Shown here: in pieces, positions 9,001-16,135 of the stretch
Layout: the number at the start of each line of letters is the position of its first letter
Numbering within the stretch: the stretch's first letter is position 1
Origin: Chloroflexota bacterium
GTDB taxonomy: Bacteria; Chloroflexota; Dehalococcoidia; SM23-28-2; RBG-16-64-32
Reading direction: 5' to 3'
Length of the DNA stretch: 34,009 nt
NCBI GenBank assembly: GCA_005880055.1
Contig: VBJS01000053.1
Span: 1-34,009, forward strand
The notes under the pieces: model-generated
What the model saw: only the letters and a program-made list of their open reading frames with translations
Told to the model about the DNA's origin: nothing
Database searches by the model: none
Translations under genes and position numbers: made by a program

Positions 9001-9932
9001 ACTGGGGAAGGCGGGCGCTCAGGCTCGCGCGGGGAAGCGGCGACCGCCGGCAGATTGCCTACGCGCAAAACATGCTCGCCAACTCGTACATGGAGGGTGG
9101 AGACCTACACCGCGCCGTCAATCATCTGCGGAGGGCCGTGCGGCTGTACCACGAACTCGGAGATTTTCAGGGGCAGGCCTCGGCCAACAACAACCTTGGG
9201 ATGTGCTATCACTTGCAGGGAACCCTGGATGCGGCCCTGTACTACTACGATGTCGCTCTGCAGGCAGACCGACGGGTAGGGGACGCGGTAGATGCAGCCG
9301 TTGTGGAGAGCAACATCGGCGAGGTCTTGCTGATGCTGGGCCGTACCGGCGAGGCAATGAACTCGTTAACACGCGTCATTTCCGCGACGAGATCGGTCGC
9401 GGACCTGGCAGCTCTGTCTGGACTGGCACACGTAAATCTCAGCCGCTGTCACCTGGCGCTGGGGCAGACGGAAGCGGCAGAGCGTTACCTGCGGCGGGGA
9501 CAGAGGCTGCTAAGGCGAGTGGGCGCCGCTGGACTGCTGGTTGAGGCGCAAATGCAGCACGCCGAGTTGCTGCTGGCGAAAGGCAACGCTGCGCTGGCGC
9601 GCAGGGTAGTCAGCGCCGCCCTGAGAGAGGCGCGCAATTTGCACGCGGGACTGCTGGAGGCGCGGGGAGAGCGGCTCCTGGGTGAAGCGTTGCTACGCAT
9701 CGGACGGGTGCAGCTGGCCGCGGAGCATCTAAGGGAAAGCGTAACGCGCTCTCGCAGGGCGGGAGCCGTTCATGAGGAGGCGCAGGCGGCGATGGCGCTG
9801 GCTGAATGCCTGAAGACCCTGGGAAAGCCCCCGCCGCGGGCCTCGTCCTATCGCGAGCCTCCCGGGCGCAATTTGCGAAAGGGTGGACAACGCGGGGGCG
9901 GGGTTATGCCTGAACACGCGGCCCCGCGGTGA
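6030..9932 (+). CDS. Soluble-adenylyl-cyclase-like protein: two cyclase domains, NTPase (AAA/NACHT-like) and TPR repeats
   Basis: About 1300 residues and probably cytosolic; I see no transmembrane helix. Two class III nucleotide cyclase homology domains come first (about residues 38-205 and 250-420). Domain 1 keeps both metal-binding aspartates (CDITGFT near residue 44, KFGGDAMLL near 91). Domain 2 has lost them (FINVLG, EEGEKLIVLFG) but keeps the transition-state Asn and Arg (VIGDVVNLAARL near 371), which domain 1 lacks in part (ADVNRTAAAEP). An ATPase domain follows, with Walker A ADAGMGKS (about 475) and Walker B LLLMIDDAHW (about 597). About ten TPR-like repeats fill residues 845-1265. 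The order matches soluble adenylyl cyclase, so cAMP synthesis is likely but unproven. ATG 6030 was chosen because a promoter sits at 5971-5999; GTG 6015 is the alternative, and the frame is open back to GTG 5964. Its stop overlaps the protease start (GTGA), implying translational coupling. Confidence 0.88.
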   Translation: MQSSPLGTQDRLRAFLPAPLIRKWCQDGGHTPVWGSWLTGSLMHCDITGFTAMSEALTTLGKEGAEVMVGILNRFFERMLGIAEGWGGAQMKFGGDAMLLLFEGERHAERSAVCALEMQRAMRDFRSVAAGDSRHQLRMRIGIHAGRFYSASIGDPQLMLHYMLSGADVNRTAAAEPIASPGKVVVTGELAQLLPRGSSVTPVSDGLFRISRVSYKRAVKIPNQEKQVELPAALADYLPAPLRDAPFATSAAGEHRRVTVMFINVLGLARLLAADDEAGLHELDTYVRTLVQVLDRYGGFLLGSDVAEEGEKLIVLFGAPVSRERLEEAAVSCAVEFDCAAVARGLRLKHRIGINSGFAFAGEVGSIRRREYTVIGDVVNLAARLMAAAHPGEIIVSSQTASAAGHGFGWQRMRPLKVKGKAAPVRAMRVASDRQRGDDDERAAPLVGRRRELEQLERISRRVEGGRPQWAFVHADAGMGKSRLMRELAGRLSERGWLTAVTECQAHTSQVPLAPWAALLKSMLNGSEPATSWPTLESALRRLGRPDETGAAMLAPILGIAVPERLAGRLTQGESRQEKLAEVLARLLDIRAADRALLLMIDDAHWMDAASTELLGAVLMRLSAHVFVCVTSRNPMAPTVTRRLAQRPALTLTLQPLSPEDARLLVAGAGGREELAQEMIDRAQGNPLFLREFIRSGAGVLQTVPETINDLIMARFDGLPINLKSVLRVAAVIGPSFEPAAVTSLLEGRTDGRQVQRALRLLASRGFTESAGEKAYRFTHALLQDVVYETLPYDQRRRLHRGVMHYLETGFEGRLDSVCELLVHHAQKAGEGPRVARYSVMSGDRAARIFANEAAIRYYGQALYALDSCRAGGQVDRSFIHELIGDCLETLGRHGEAAESYRQALHVLQQRGRPIRARYLGCRTIRLSRNANLCRKIGVSLERASQYEEAIGWLDNALAALPARNARLGAQIAAAKSVSLFRKGMYQQGIDWGRRALRLARGSGDRRQIAYAQNMLANSYMEGGDLHRAVNHLRRAVRLYHELGDFQGQASANNNLGMCYHLQGTLDAALYYYDVALQADRRVGDAVDAAVVESNIGEVLLMLGRTGEAMNSLTRVISATRSVADLAALSGLAHVNLSRCHLALGQTEAAERYLRRGQRLLRRVGAAGLLVEAQMQHAELLLAKGNAALARRVVSAALREARNLHAGLLEARGERLLGEALLRIGRVQLAAEHLRESVTRSRRAGAVHEEAQAAMALAECLKTLGKPPPRASSYREPPGRNLRKGGQRGGGVMPEHAAPR

Positions 9933-12385
9933 AGAACACGGCCGCGGCCGCGGCGCTGCTCACCATTCTGCTGGCGCTTGGCGCAGGTCGCTATCTTACG
10001 CCCGCTGCCGGGGCGCCGGCCGCACCAGGTGAGTTACTGTTTCGTTTGACTCCCGGCCCAGGCGGAAGCCGCTTGACGGCAGTCACCTCTCGTATTCAGT
10101 TCTTTGCGGGGATGGCAGAGGTGAACTACAACAGGCAATTGGACCTTTGGCGGGTAAGAGTCGCGGTCGACGGATCGATTGATTCCGTGGTGGCCGCACT
10201 GACGGCAGACCCCGGCGCGTCGTTCGTCCAGCGGAACTACATCTATACGAATCAGACGGCGCCGAACGACCCGCTATACCGGCAAAAGCAACATCCTTAT
10301 TACGCCGCCGTCGACGCGCAGGCGGCATGGAGCCTGGATACAAGCGGTTCCCCCGTAATCGTCGCCGTAGTGGACGGCGGCGTGGATGTTCAACAACCGG
10401 AGCTGGACTCCAAGATCTGGAGAAACCCAGGGGAGGTGCAGGACGGCATCGATAACGACGGCAACGGCTGCATCGATGACGTGCACGGGTGCGATTTCCA
10501 GGCGAGCCCTGCGGACGGTAATGTGCGGGACCTGGACGGGCACGGGACGTTCGTCTCGGGAATCATCGGAGCAGAATCGGATAACGGTAAGGGAGTGGGG
10601 GGTGTGGCCTGGAAGTCGGTGATCCTGACCGTGCGAGCGTTGGATTCCAGCGGTAAGGGCACAACGGAACAACTTTCAGCGGGGATTCAATATGCCGCGA
10701 AGAACGGGGCGAAGGTGATCAATCTCAGCCTGGCGCTGGCGCCGGAAGGCGGTGTCTGCCCAACGGATGCCATAGTGGACGATGTCTTGAGGCAGGCGCA
10801 CGATCAACAAGGAGTGACGATCGTGGCCGCGGCGGGCAATTTTGACCTGCCATGCGTTGCCTTTCCGGGGTCCAGCGCTTACACCATCGCCGTTTCCGCA
10901 TCAGGACCGCCGTCTGATCCAGATATTCGCGCCTTCTTCTCCCACTGGGGGCCGGAGGTGGACGTGACCGCACCGGGCATTGATATCATCTCCACCTGCC
11001 CAGTGCCAACGGCCCTGCCCACCAATTATTGCCCGGGAACCGATTACGGAGCAGGTAGCGGGACGTCGTTTTCGACGCCGATTGTGGCCGGAGCGGCGGC
11101 GCTAATGTTGTCGCATGACCCAGCGCTAACCAACGAGCGGATCCGGCAACGCCTGCGGGAAACGGCTCTGGATCTGCCGGACGGCAACCATCCCAACTGG
11201 GACGGTGCAGGGCGGATCGACCTTGGCGCGGCGCTTGGCGTTCCTGCAGTGTTTGCGGCTGTGGACCTAAACGCTCCCGACATATCTGAGCTCGAGCTGG
11301 CGGTAACGGTCGGGCCACAGACTCATCCGTTATGTCGAGCGGCCTTCTGGGACGCGCCGGTTATACCGGGTAACGCCTTGCACGGGTCGTTCGGCGCCGG
11401 GGAGTGTGGTGAGTACTGGCCTCCGTCGGTCTCGCGTCCGTGGTCCTTAACCGCCTCGACGGCGGCCGGTAAGGAGGCATGGATAAACGACTGGGGCGTG
11501 CGCCGCGGCAGCGCCTACTGCTCCTCCCGCGCAGGCGCGGCAGGCGTGAGTGCGGCGGCGCCGGCACTGGTGCTCAATGAGTGTTCCGGTACCCGGGTCG
11601 TGGAGAACGACACGGCCGACGGCGCGACGGTGCTGGACAGCGCGCACCTGCCTCTGCATTTTGAGCAGGACCTGCTGTACGCGACGGCAGCCGGAGATCC
11701 CGCGCTTTCCTGTGCCCCCAGCTTCAGCCGCAGCGTCTGGTATCGCATTGATGCCACGGGCCAGCCGGAGGGCATCAGCGCGGATACTTTCGGCAGCTCG
11801 TTCGATACCGTTCTGGCCGTGTTTAAGGAGTCTCCATCCGGGCTGGTTGAGGTAGGGTGCAACGACCAGTTCGCCTCTGCACAGTCGAAGGTTTCCTGGC
11901 AGGCCGACGGGAAGTCGACGTACTTCGTGCTTGCAGCTGCGTTCCAGACACTGGAGGCCGGGCGCCTGAAGATAAACTTGAATCCCGCGTTTGTCCCAAA
12001 AAACGAATCGCCAGAAGACGCGCTCCAGTTGCCCGCTAATACACAATACCCACTCGTTGAGCCGGCGCAAAACGCGAGCCCGCAGGCCGATAACCCGGGC
12101 ATATCCTGCGCGTTTCGGTATCGGTACAGTCTCTGGTTCCATGTCTCTTCTACGGCCGGGCAGACGCAGACCGCGACGAGCGAGGGAAGCGACTACGATA
12201 CGGCAATTGCCGTGTTCGCCAAGAACAGCGACGGGACCATGACGGAAGTCGCGTGCAACGACGAGGCTTCGTCCGAGGTGCACACCTCGCTGGTCTCCTG
12301 GCAGGCCGCCGGTTATGGCCGGCGCTTACGGCGACAAGACGCCGGGCGTCTTGCACCTGGCCGTACGTTCTCGCTAGCGCTATAG
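9929..12385 (+). CDS. Secreted subtilisin-like (S8) serine protease with C-terminal PPC-like repeats; last ~20 codons frameshifted
   Basis: The N-terminus has a hydrophobic signal segment (AAAAALLTILLALGAG) and a propeptide-like region. The S8 catalytic domain follows: Asp in VAVVDGGVD, a calcium-loop insertion (DGIDNDGNGCIDD), His in DGHGTFVSG, the oxyanion Asn in VAAAGN, and Ser in GTSFSTPIVAGAA. Two bacterial pre-peptidase C-terminal-like repeats come after the catalytic domain (VVENDTADGATVLD... and NESPEDALQLP...), each with a GSxxDT(V/A)(L/I)AVF core. The start is GTG, overlapping the stop of the cyclase/ATPase gene by four bases. The last ~24 residues are Arg-rich and unlike the family. 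Reading frame 3 from 12315 instead gives MAGAYGDKTPGVLHLAVRSR and a stop at 12375-12377, matching the first repeat (VLAAAFQTLEAGRLKIN). The authentic C-terminus has therefore been lost to an indel near 12310-12314. The protein probably acts outside the cell on unknown substrates. Confidence 0.9.
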   Translation: MKNTAAAAALLTILLALGAGRYLTPAAGAPAAPGELLFRLTPGPGGSRLTAVTSRIQFFAGMAEVNYNRQLDLWRVRVAVDGSIDSVVAALTADPGASFVQRNYIYTNQTAPNDPLYRQKQHPYYAAVDAQAAWSLDTSGSPVIVAVVDGGVDVQQPELDSKIWRNPGEVQDGIDNDGNGCIDDVHGCDFQASPADGNVRDLDGHGTFVSGIIGAESDNGKGVGGVAWKSVILTVRALDSSGKGTTEQLSAGIQYAAKNGAKVINLSLALAPEGGVCPTDAIVDDVLRQAHDQQGVTIVAAAGNFDLPCVAFPGSSAYTIAVSASGPPSDPDIRAFFSHWGPEVDVTAPGIDIISTCPVPTALPTNYCPGTDYGAGSGTSFSTPIVAGAAALMLSHDPALTNERIRQRLRETALDLPDGNHPNWDGAGRIDLGAALGVPAVFAAVDLNAPDISELELAVTVGPQTHPLCRAAFWDAPVIPGNALHGSFGAGECGEYWPPSVSRPWSLTASTAAGKEAWINDWGVRRGSAYCSSRAGAAGVSAAAPALVLNECSGTRVVENDTADGATVLDSAHLPLHFEQDLLYATAAGDPALSCAPSFSRSVWYRIDATGQPEGISADTFGSSFDTVLAVFKESPSGLVEVGCNDQFASAQSKVSWQADGKSTYFVLAAAFQTLEAGRLKINLNPAFVPKNESPEDALQLPANTQYPLVEPAQNASPQADNPGISCAFRYRYSLWFHVSSTAGQTQTATSEGSDYDTAIAVFAKNSDGTMTEVACNDEASSEVHTSLVSWQAAGYGRRLRRQDAGRLAPGRTFSLAL

Positions 12386-12415
12386 CGGTTAGGCGCTGAA
12401 GGTCAGGGCGCCAAT

Positions 12416-15400
12416 CTATGGCAAGACGGCGCTTATCGCAGTGCACGGTGGCGATTGGCTGTACGCAAGCCCTGCTGCGAATCGCAATATCTTGAGCGCA
12501 TCCACTGAGTTCACCTGACCGTTGCAGTCTACGTCGCCGAAGATCTGGTTGAGCAGGGCGCCAATCTGAGGGCAGGCGGCGGCCTGAACTACCGGCAGGC
12601 CGGCAGTGTAGCGAAGCGTTTTGAGCGCATCCACTGAGTTGACGGCGCTACTGCAGTCCACGTCCCCCTGCATCAGGGTCGGCGGTGGCACCCCGGTTGC
12701 CTGCTTGCACGCGGAGAACTCGGAGGTATTGCCGCTCGGGTCCGTGGCGGTGGCCGTCACGAACATTCCGTTTGGCACGATTGTCGGGAAGACGTGGTTG
12801 TAGCTGGCGTTCCCGCCGCCGTCAGTCGTGATATCGACTGAACCAACGAAGACGCGGCCTTCGCCGAAGCCGGAAGGGTCGCAGGCGGGATCGGAGAAGA
12901 GCTGAATCGTGAATACCGTATTCGCCAGACTGTTCAGCGTCCCCGTCATAGTCGTGCCGGAAGCGGTACTATTGGACGAGCTGACGATCGGGTAGTTCTG
13001 AAGCATGTTTGCACCGGAGTCGCCATCTCCCCCGTCGTTTGCCGTAACGCCGTCGAATCCGAGGTCGATGCCGAGGCTGGTATTGAGGGTAATCGAGTTG
13101 GAGAGCATAGAATTGCCCGTGCCGGAATCCACCAGGACGCCGTTTGCGCCGTTGAAGGCGATAGTGTTGCCAGCACCGGCCGCGCTGCCGCCGACCACGT
13201 TGTTCGAGGCGTTGCCACCTATCCGAACGCCGTCAAACGTGTTGCCCAGAGCGGCGTTGCCGGCGGCCGTTGTGCCAATGTAGTTCCCCTGAATCGTGTT
13301 TCCGCTTGCACCGCCGTTCTGGATGAAGACGCCGGTGCCGTTGCCGGAGATCACGTTCCGTGCCGCCGGCGAGGTGCCGCCGATGGTGTTGCTCGGTGCG
13401 CCGTTGATGAAGACTCCGTGCTGCGCGTTCCCCAGATCGGCGCTTCCGGCAGCATTGGTACCGATGTAATTTCCCCGAACCACGTTGCCGGACGCCGCGA
13501 CACCGAGGATTTCCACGCCCATTGAGCCGTTCCCGGAAATCACGTTCGCAAAGCCCGTCCCGCCGCCACCGATGGTATTGGCCGGCGCATCGCTGATGTA
13601 AATGCCGTCGCCGCCGTTAGCTATGGCGCCGTTTCCGCTGACGCTCACACCGATATAGTTTCCCTGTACCGTGTTGCCGGTGCCTCCTGCGGCATCGATT
13701 TCAACCCCATGGATGCCGTTTCCCGAGATGACGTTGCGCGCGCCGGCCGTGTTGCCGCCGATTATGCTTCCCGGCGCGCCGACGACGAGCACCCCTTCGC
13801 CGCTGTTCCCGAGGGCCGCCATACCACTAACGTCTGTACCAATGAAATTGCCTTTAACCTGTGTTCCGCTGGCGCCGCTGCCCGTTAGGGTCACCCCGGA
13901 TGCCACGAAAAGTGCGCCGTTCCCGGAGATGACATTGCGTGCGCCGGAGTTTGTACCCCCGATGACCGTGTTCGGCGCGCCGTTGATGTAAATTCCGTCT
14001 TTGTGATTGCCCACGGCGCTTGTGGCAGTGGGGTTTGTCCCGATGTGATTGCCCTGAATCGTAGTGCCGGCGGCGCCGGCCGCATCGATCTCAATGCCAT
14101 AAGCGACGTTGCCGGAGATCACGTTGCCCGCTCCTGATGCCGTGCCGCCGATGGTGTTACTCGGAGCGCCGTTGATACGGATTCCATTCCCAGTGTTGCT
14201 TATGAGCAAGCCGTTGGGCAGCTCGGTGTTCCCGGTAATGTCCGTGCCGATGTAATTGCCCTGAACAAGGTTGCCGGTGGAGGCAGCGCCACTGATCTCG
14301 ATGCCATGGTTGTTGTTTCCGGAGACAACGTTGCGTGCCCCACTGGCCGGCCCGCCAATCGTATTGCCGGGCGCCGCGCTTATCATAATCCCGTACGCGA
14401 TATTGCCCAGGTCAAGGTTGCCTGTGACGTCCGTCCCCACCAAGTTGCCCTGAATGAGGTTGCCGGTAGCTGCGCCCGACTGCACCTGAATGCCGATGAG
14501 GTTGAAGGAGACCACGTTGCCGGCCCCGGCCGCGGTGCCACCGATAATGTTGCCCGGCGCACCGTTAACCAGTACCCCGTAAAGGCCGTTCCGCGTCTTG
14601 ATGGTGGCCGTGGCGCCGGAAGACTCGGTCCCGATATAATTGCCTTCCAGGTGATTGCCGGTGGCGCCGCCGCCCGTTATCTCCACGCCGTCGGAGCCGT
14701 TGCCGGAGATTGTGTTGCCGGCCCCCGTTGTGCTGCCGCCAATTGTGTTGTTGCCCACGCCGGTGATGTGCACGCCATCGCCTTTGTTCCCGAAGTCCAG
14801 CGTGCCTCCGATGTCCAGGCCAATGATGTTACCTTCCACCACATTGCCGGTGGCACCGGAGCCGGCGATCTCGACGCCGTGTGCGTCGTTCAGGGAGCCG
14901 CGGCCTGCTCCGGAGATAATGTTGCAGGCGCCGGTGCAGGGGCCTCCGGGCGTGGCGCCAGCCGTACCGCCGATCGTGTTATTCGAAGAGCCGTTGATGA
15001 AGATGCCGCTTCCGGCGTTGCCGTACTCGTCGCCGTTACCCGGTATCCCGTTCGGGTCTTCGATAGTCCCGGTAACGTCTACGCCGATGAAGTTGCCCTC
15101 GATGACGTTGTTGCCGGCGCTTTGGAGCTCGATACCGTTACTGCCGGAGACGCTGCCGAACTTATAGATGGCAAGACCTCGAACGGTGCTGTTGCCGGCC
15201 GTGATGCGCAGCCCGTCCACGAGCGCGCCAGCAGAAAGGCCGCTCAACTCTATAACAGGCTTATCAACGAACCCGGGCTGCGTATGGCCGTCTATGATGA
15301 CCGGATCACCGATGACCGGCAGCGGAGAGATAGGCTGGATCTTGAAGGTCCCCGTCGAAGCGACGTAACCGGGGTCACTCGCAGGAATGTTGAATGCGAT

Positions 15401-15631
15401 GGTATCGAGCCCGGCGGAGTTGGGAGCGTTTGCCTGCTCAATAGCCGCGCGCAGCGTGCAGACGCCATTGCCCGTCGCTGTCTCGCAGATTCCGTCGTTA
15501 GTGTTCGCGTCCTGACCGTTCCCGGTGGAACTTACAGTGAACGTTGCCGCGTGCGCGGGTTCGACGCCCATGAGAAGCGCTCCGAGAAGTAGACTCAAGA
15601 CAACGGACAAGAGAACAGAAAGGCGTTTCAA
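12416..15631 (-). CDS. Secreted right-handed beta-helix protein with dockerin type I C-terminus
   Basis: 1071 residues. It starts at TTG 15631 behind a strong Shine-Dalgarno sequence. A classical signal peptide (MKRLSVLLSVVLSLLLGALL ending ..PAHA) is followed by a CSLREA-like segment (NDGICETATGNGVCTLRAAI) and about eleven beta-helix blocks of roughly 60-70 residues each (NTIGGT, ARNVISGNG, GVEI, VQGNYIGT). A beta-sandwich domain follows near residues 880-980 (ACDPSGFGEGRVFVGS). The C-terminal ~85 residues are a duplicated dockerin: GDVDCSSAVNSVDALKTLRY and GDVDCNGQVNSVDALKILRF, each a calcium loop plus helix. No cohesin gene is in the window. The protein is convergent with the protease and has the same beta-helix repeat type as the giant protein at 1-480, so the two are probably paralogous at that domain. 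The ligand is unknown; a role as adhesin or polysaccharide-interacting protein is only a family-level possibility. Confidence 0.88.
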   Translation of the reverse strand: MKRLSVLLSVVLSLLLGALLMGVEPAHAATFTVSSTGNGQDANTNDGICETATGNGVCTLRAAIEQANAPNSAGLDTIAFNIPASDPGYVASTGTFKIQPISPLPVIGDPVIIDGHTQPGFVDKPVIELSGLSAGALVDGLRITAGNSTVRGLAIYKFGSVSGSNGIELQSAGNNVIEGNFIGVDVTGTIEDPNGIPGNGDEYGNAGSGIFINGSSNNTIGGTAGATPGGPCTGACNIISGAGRGSLNDAHGVEIAGSGATGNVVEGNIIGLDIGGTLDFGNKGDGVHITGVGNNTIGGSTTGAGNTISGNGSDGVEITGGGATGNHLEGNYIGTESSGATATIKTRNGLYGVLVNGAPGNIIGGTAAGAGNVVSFNLIGIQVQSGAATGNLIQGNLVGTDVTGNLDLGNIAYGIMISAAPGNTIGGPASGARNVVSGNNNHGIEISGAASTGNLVQGNYIGTDITGNTELPNGLLISNTGNGIRINGAPSNTIGGTASGAGNVISGNVAYGIEIDAAGAAGTTIQGNHIGTNPTATSAVGNHKDGIYINGAPNTVIGGTNSGARNVISGNGALFVASGVTLTGSGASGTQVKGNFIGTDVSGMAALGNSGEGVLVVGAPGSIIGGNTAGARNVISGNGIHGVEIDAAGGTGNTVQGNYIGVSVSGNGAIANGGDGIYISDAPANTIGGGGTGFANVISGNGSMGVEILGVAASGNVVRGNYIGTNAAGSADLGNAQHGVFINGAPSNTIGGTSPAARNVISGNGTGVFIQNGGASGNTIQGNYIGTTAAGNAALGNTFDGVRIGGNASNNVVGGSAAGAGNTIAFNGANGVLVDSGTGNSMLSNSITLNTSLGIDLGFDGVTANDGGDGDSGANMLQNYPIVSSSNSTASGTTMTGTLNSLANTVFTIQLFSDPACDPSGFGEGRVFVGSVDITTDGGGNASYNHVFPTIVPNGMFVTATATDPSGNTSEFSACKQATGVPPPTLMQGDVDCSSAVNSVDALKTLRYTAGLPVVQAAACPQIGALLNQIFGDVDCNGQVNSVDALKILRFAAGLAYSQSPPCTAISAVLP
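12492..12640. repeat. 20-bp direct repeat within the dockerin coding region
   Basis: TTGAGCGCATCCACTGAGTT occurs at 12492-12511 and 12621-12640, 129 bp apart. It encodes the helix NSVDALK in both halves of the dockerin. Such high DNA identity between the two halves indicates a recent duplication or gene conversion. Confidence 0.8.
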
Positions 15632-15636
15632 GGGGT

Positions 15637-15641
15637 CCTCC
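15637..15641 (-). promoter_or_regulatory. Ribosome binding site that fixes a TTG start
   Basis: On the minus strand GGAGG lies five bases before TTG 15631. It settles the rare TTG start, after which a textbook signal peptide begins at once. Confidence 0.7.
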
Positions 15642-15876
15642 GATCAGTCATGCGAGATGCGCAACCTGTATCCTCGTGGTAAGACGCAGCGCACCTGCCC
15701 GGCGTAACCGCGGATGCCGGCCGGACGGCAAGAATCAGCAGATCGATATGCTCAACGGGAATCTGCTTCACGATGCACCCTCGTTCAGCTCTCAACGCTT
15801 GGCCTTCTGCCGGCCGAATAGCCCCCAGCCGGCAAGGAGCCTATTATCTAGGGGAACGCCAGGAATTGGCGAAGGT
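15642..15876. other. Intergenic region between divergent genes, no gene recognised
   Basis: About 235 bp upstream of both the beta-helix gene (minus) and the small membrane protein (plus). A 7-bp inverted repeat TGCCGGC ... GCCGGCA lies around 15799-15833. TATTAT occurs near 15842 without a convincing -35 partner. The region was compared by eye with known riboswitch patterns and none was recognised. It presumably carries the promoter of the beta-helix gene, which I could not locate. Confidence 0.4.
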
Positions 15877-15882
15877 TAAAGT
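15877..15882 (+). promoter_or_regulatory. Putative -10 box (TAAAGT) of a leaderless transcript
   Basis: TAAAGT occupies positions -12 to -7 relative to ATG 15889. This spacing would put the transcription start at or next to the A of ATG. No good -35 box was seen. Same geometry as at three other genes in this window. Confidence 0.4.
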
Positions 15883-15888
15883 TTAAGG

Positions 15889-16098
15889 ATGCAGGTCCGT
15901 GGGATCAGAGTCCTCTGGATTGTGCTGGCATTGCTGGCCGTTTTTGTCATCTTCATCGAGTTCATCGCCAACGTGGGCGGGAGCGACGAGCCGCTCGCGG
16001 TGCCCCAGCCAACCCGCCAGGCGCAGCCGGCCGCAACTCGACAGTTGGCCGGCGATTCTCTTATTGGACCAACGAGTCTTCGCCTGATCGACGTTTGA
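15889..16098 (+). CDS. Small single-pass membrane protein, unknown function
   Basis: 69 residues. After a short basic N-terminus (MQVRGIR) there is one strong transmembrane helix (about residues 7-29, VLWIVLALLAVFVIFIEFIA). A Pro/Gln/Ala-rich tail follows that carries no recognised motif. The N-in/C-out topology is predicted by the basic N-terminus. AAGG is too close to ATG to be a normal Shine-Dalgarno site, whereas a -10-like box sits 6 nt upstream, so translation may be leaderless. A neighbouring ATG-less frame also gives a similar-length ORF, but only this frame shows a helix with sensible charge distribution. It is convergent with the lipoprotein operon. No family recognised. Confidence 0.6.
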   Translation: MQVRGIRVLWIVLALLAVFVIFIEFIANVGGSDEPLAVPQPTRQAQPAATRQLAGDSLIGPTSLRLIDV

Positions 16099-16101
16099 AC
16101 C

Positions 16102-16124
16102 AAGCCGGCCGGAGCCGACGGCTT
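16102..16124. terminator. Possible bidirectional hairpin between convergent genes
   Basis: AAGCCG (16102-16107) can pair with CGGCTT (16119-16124) between the stop of the small membrane protein and the 3' end of the lipoprotein operon. There is no clear U-tract on either side, so this is a weak terminator candidate. Confidence 0.3.
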
Positions 16125-16135
16125 GCCCTTAATGA

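Noticed and set aside
12378..12387. CGCTATAGCG palindrome as a terminator between the protease and beta-helix genes
   Set aside because: Only a 10-bp dyad with no loop or U-tract; it lies partly within the protease coding end.
14306..15592. 428-codon plus-strand open frame opposite the beta-helix gene
   Set aside because: It mirrors the repeat structure of the minus-strand gene, has no signal or domain and no ribosome site, and its length follows from high GC and repetition.
15642..15876. Riboswitch (c-di-GMP or cobalamin type) upstream of the beta-helix gene
   Set aside because: Some GC-rich inverted repeats are present, but I could not match the conserved core of either class on either strand.
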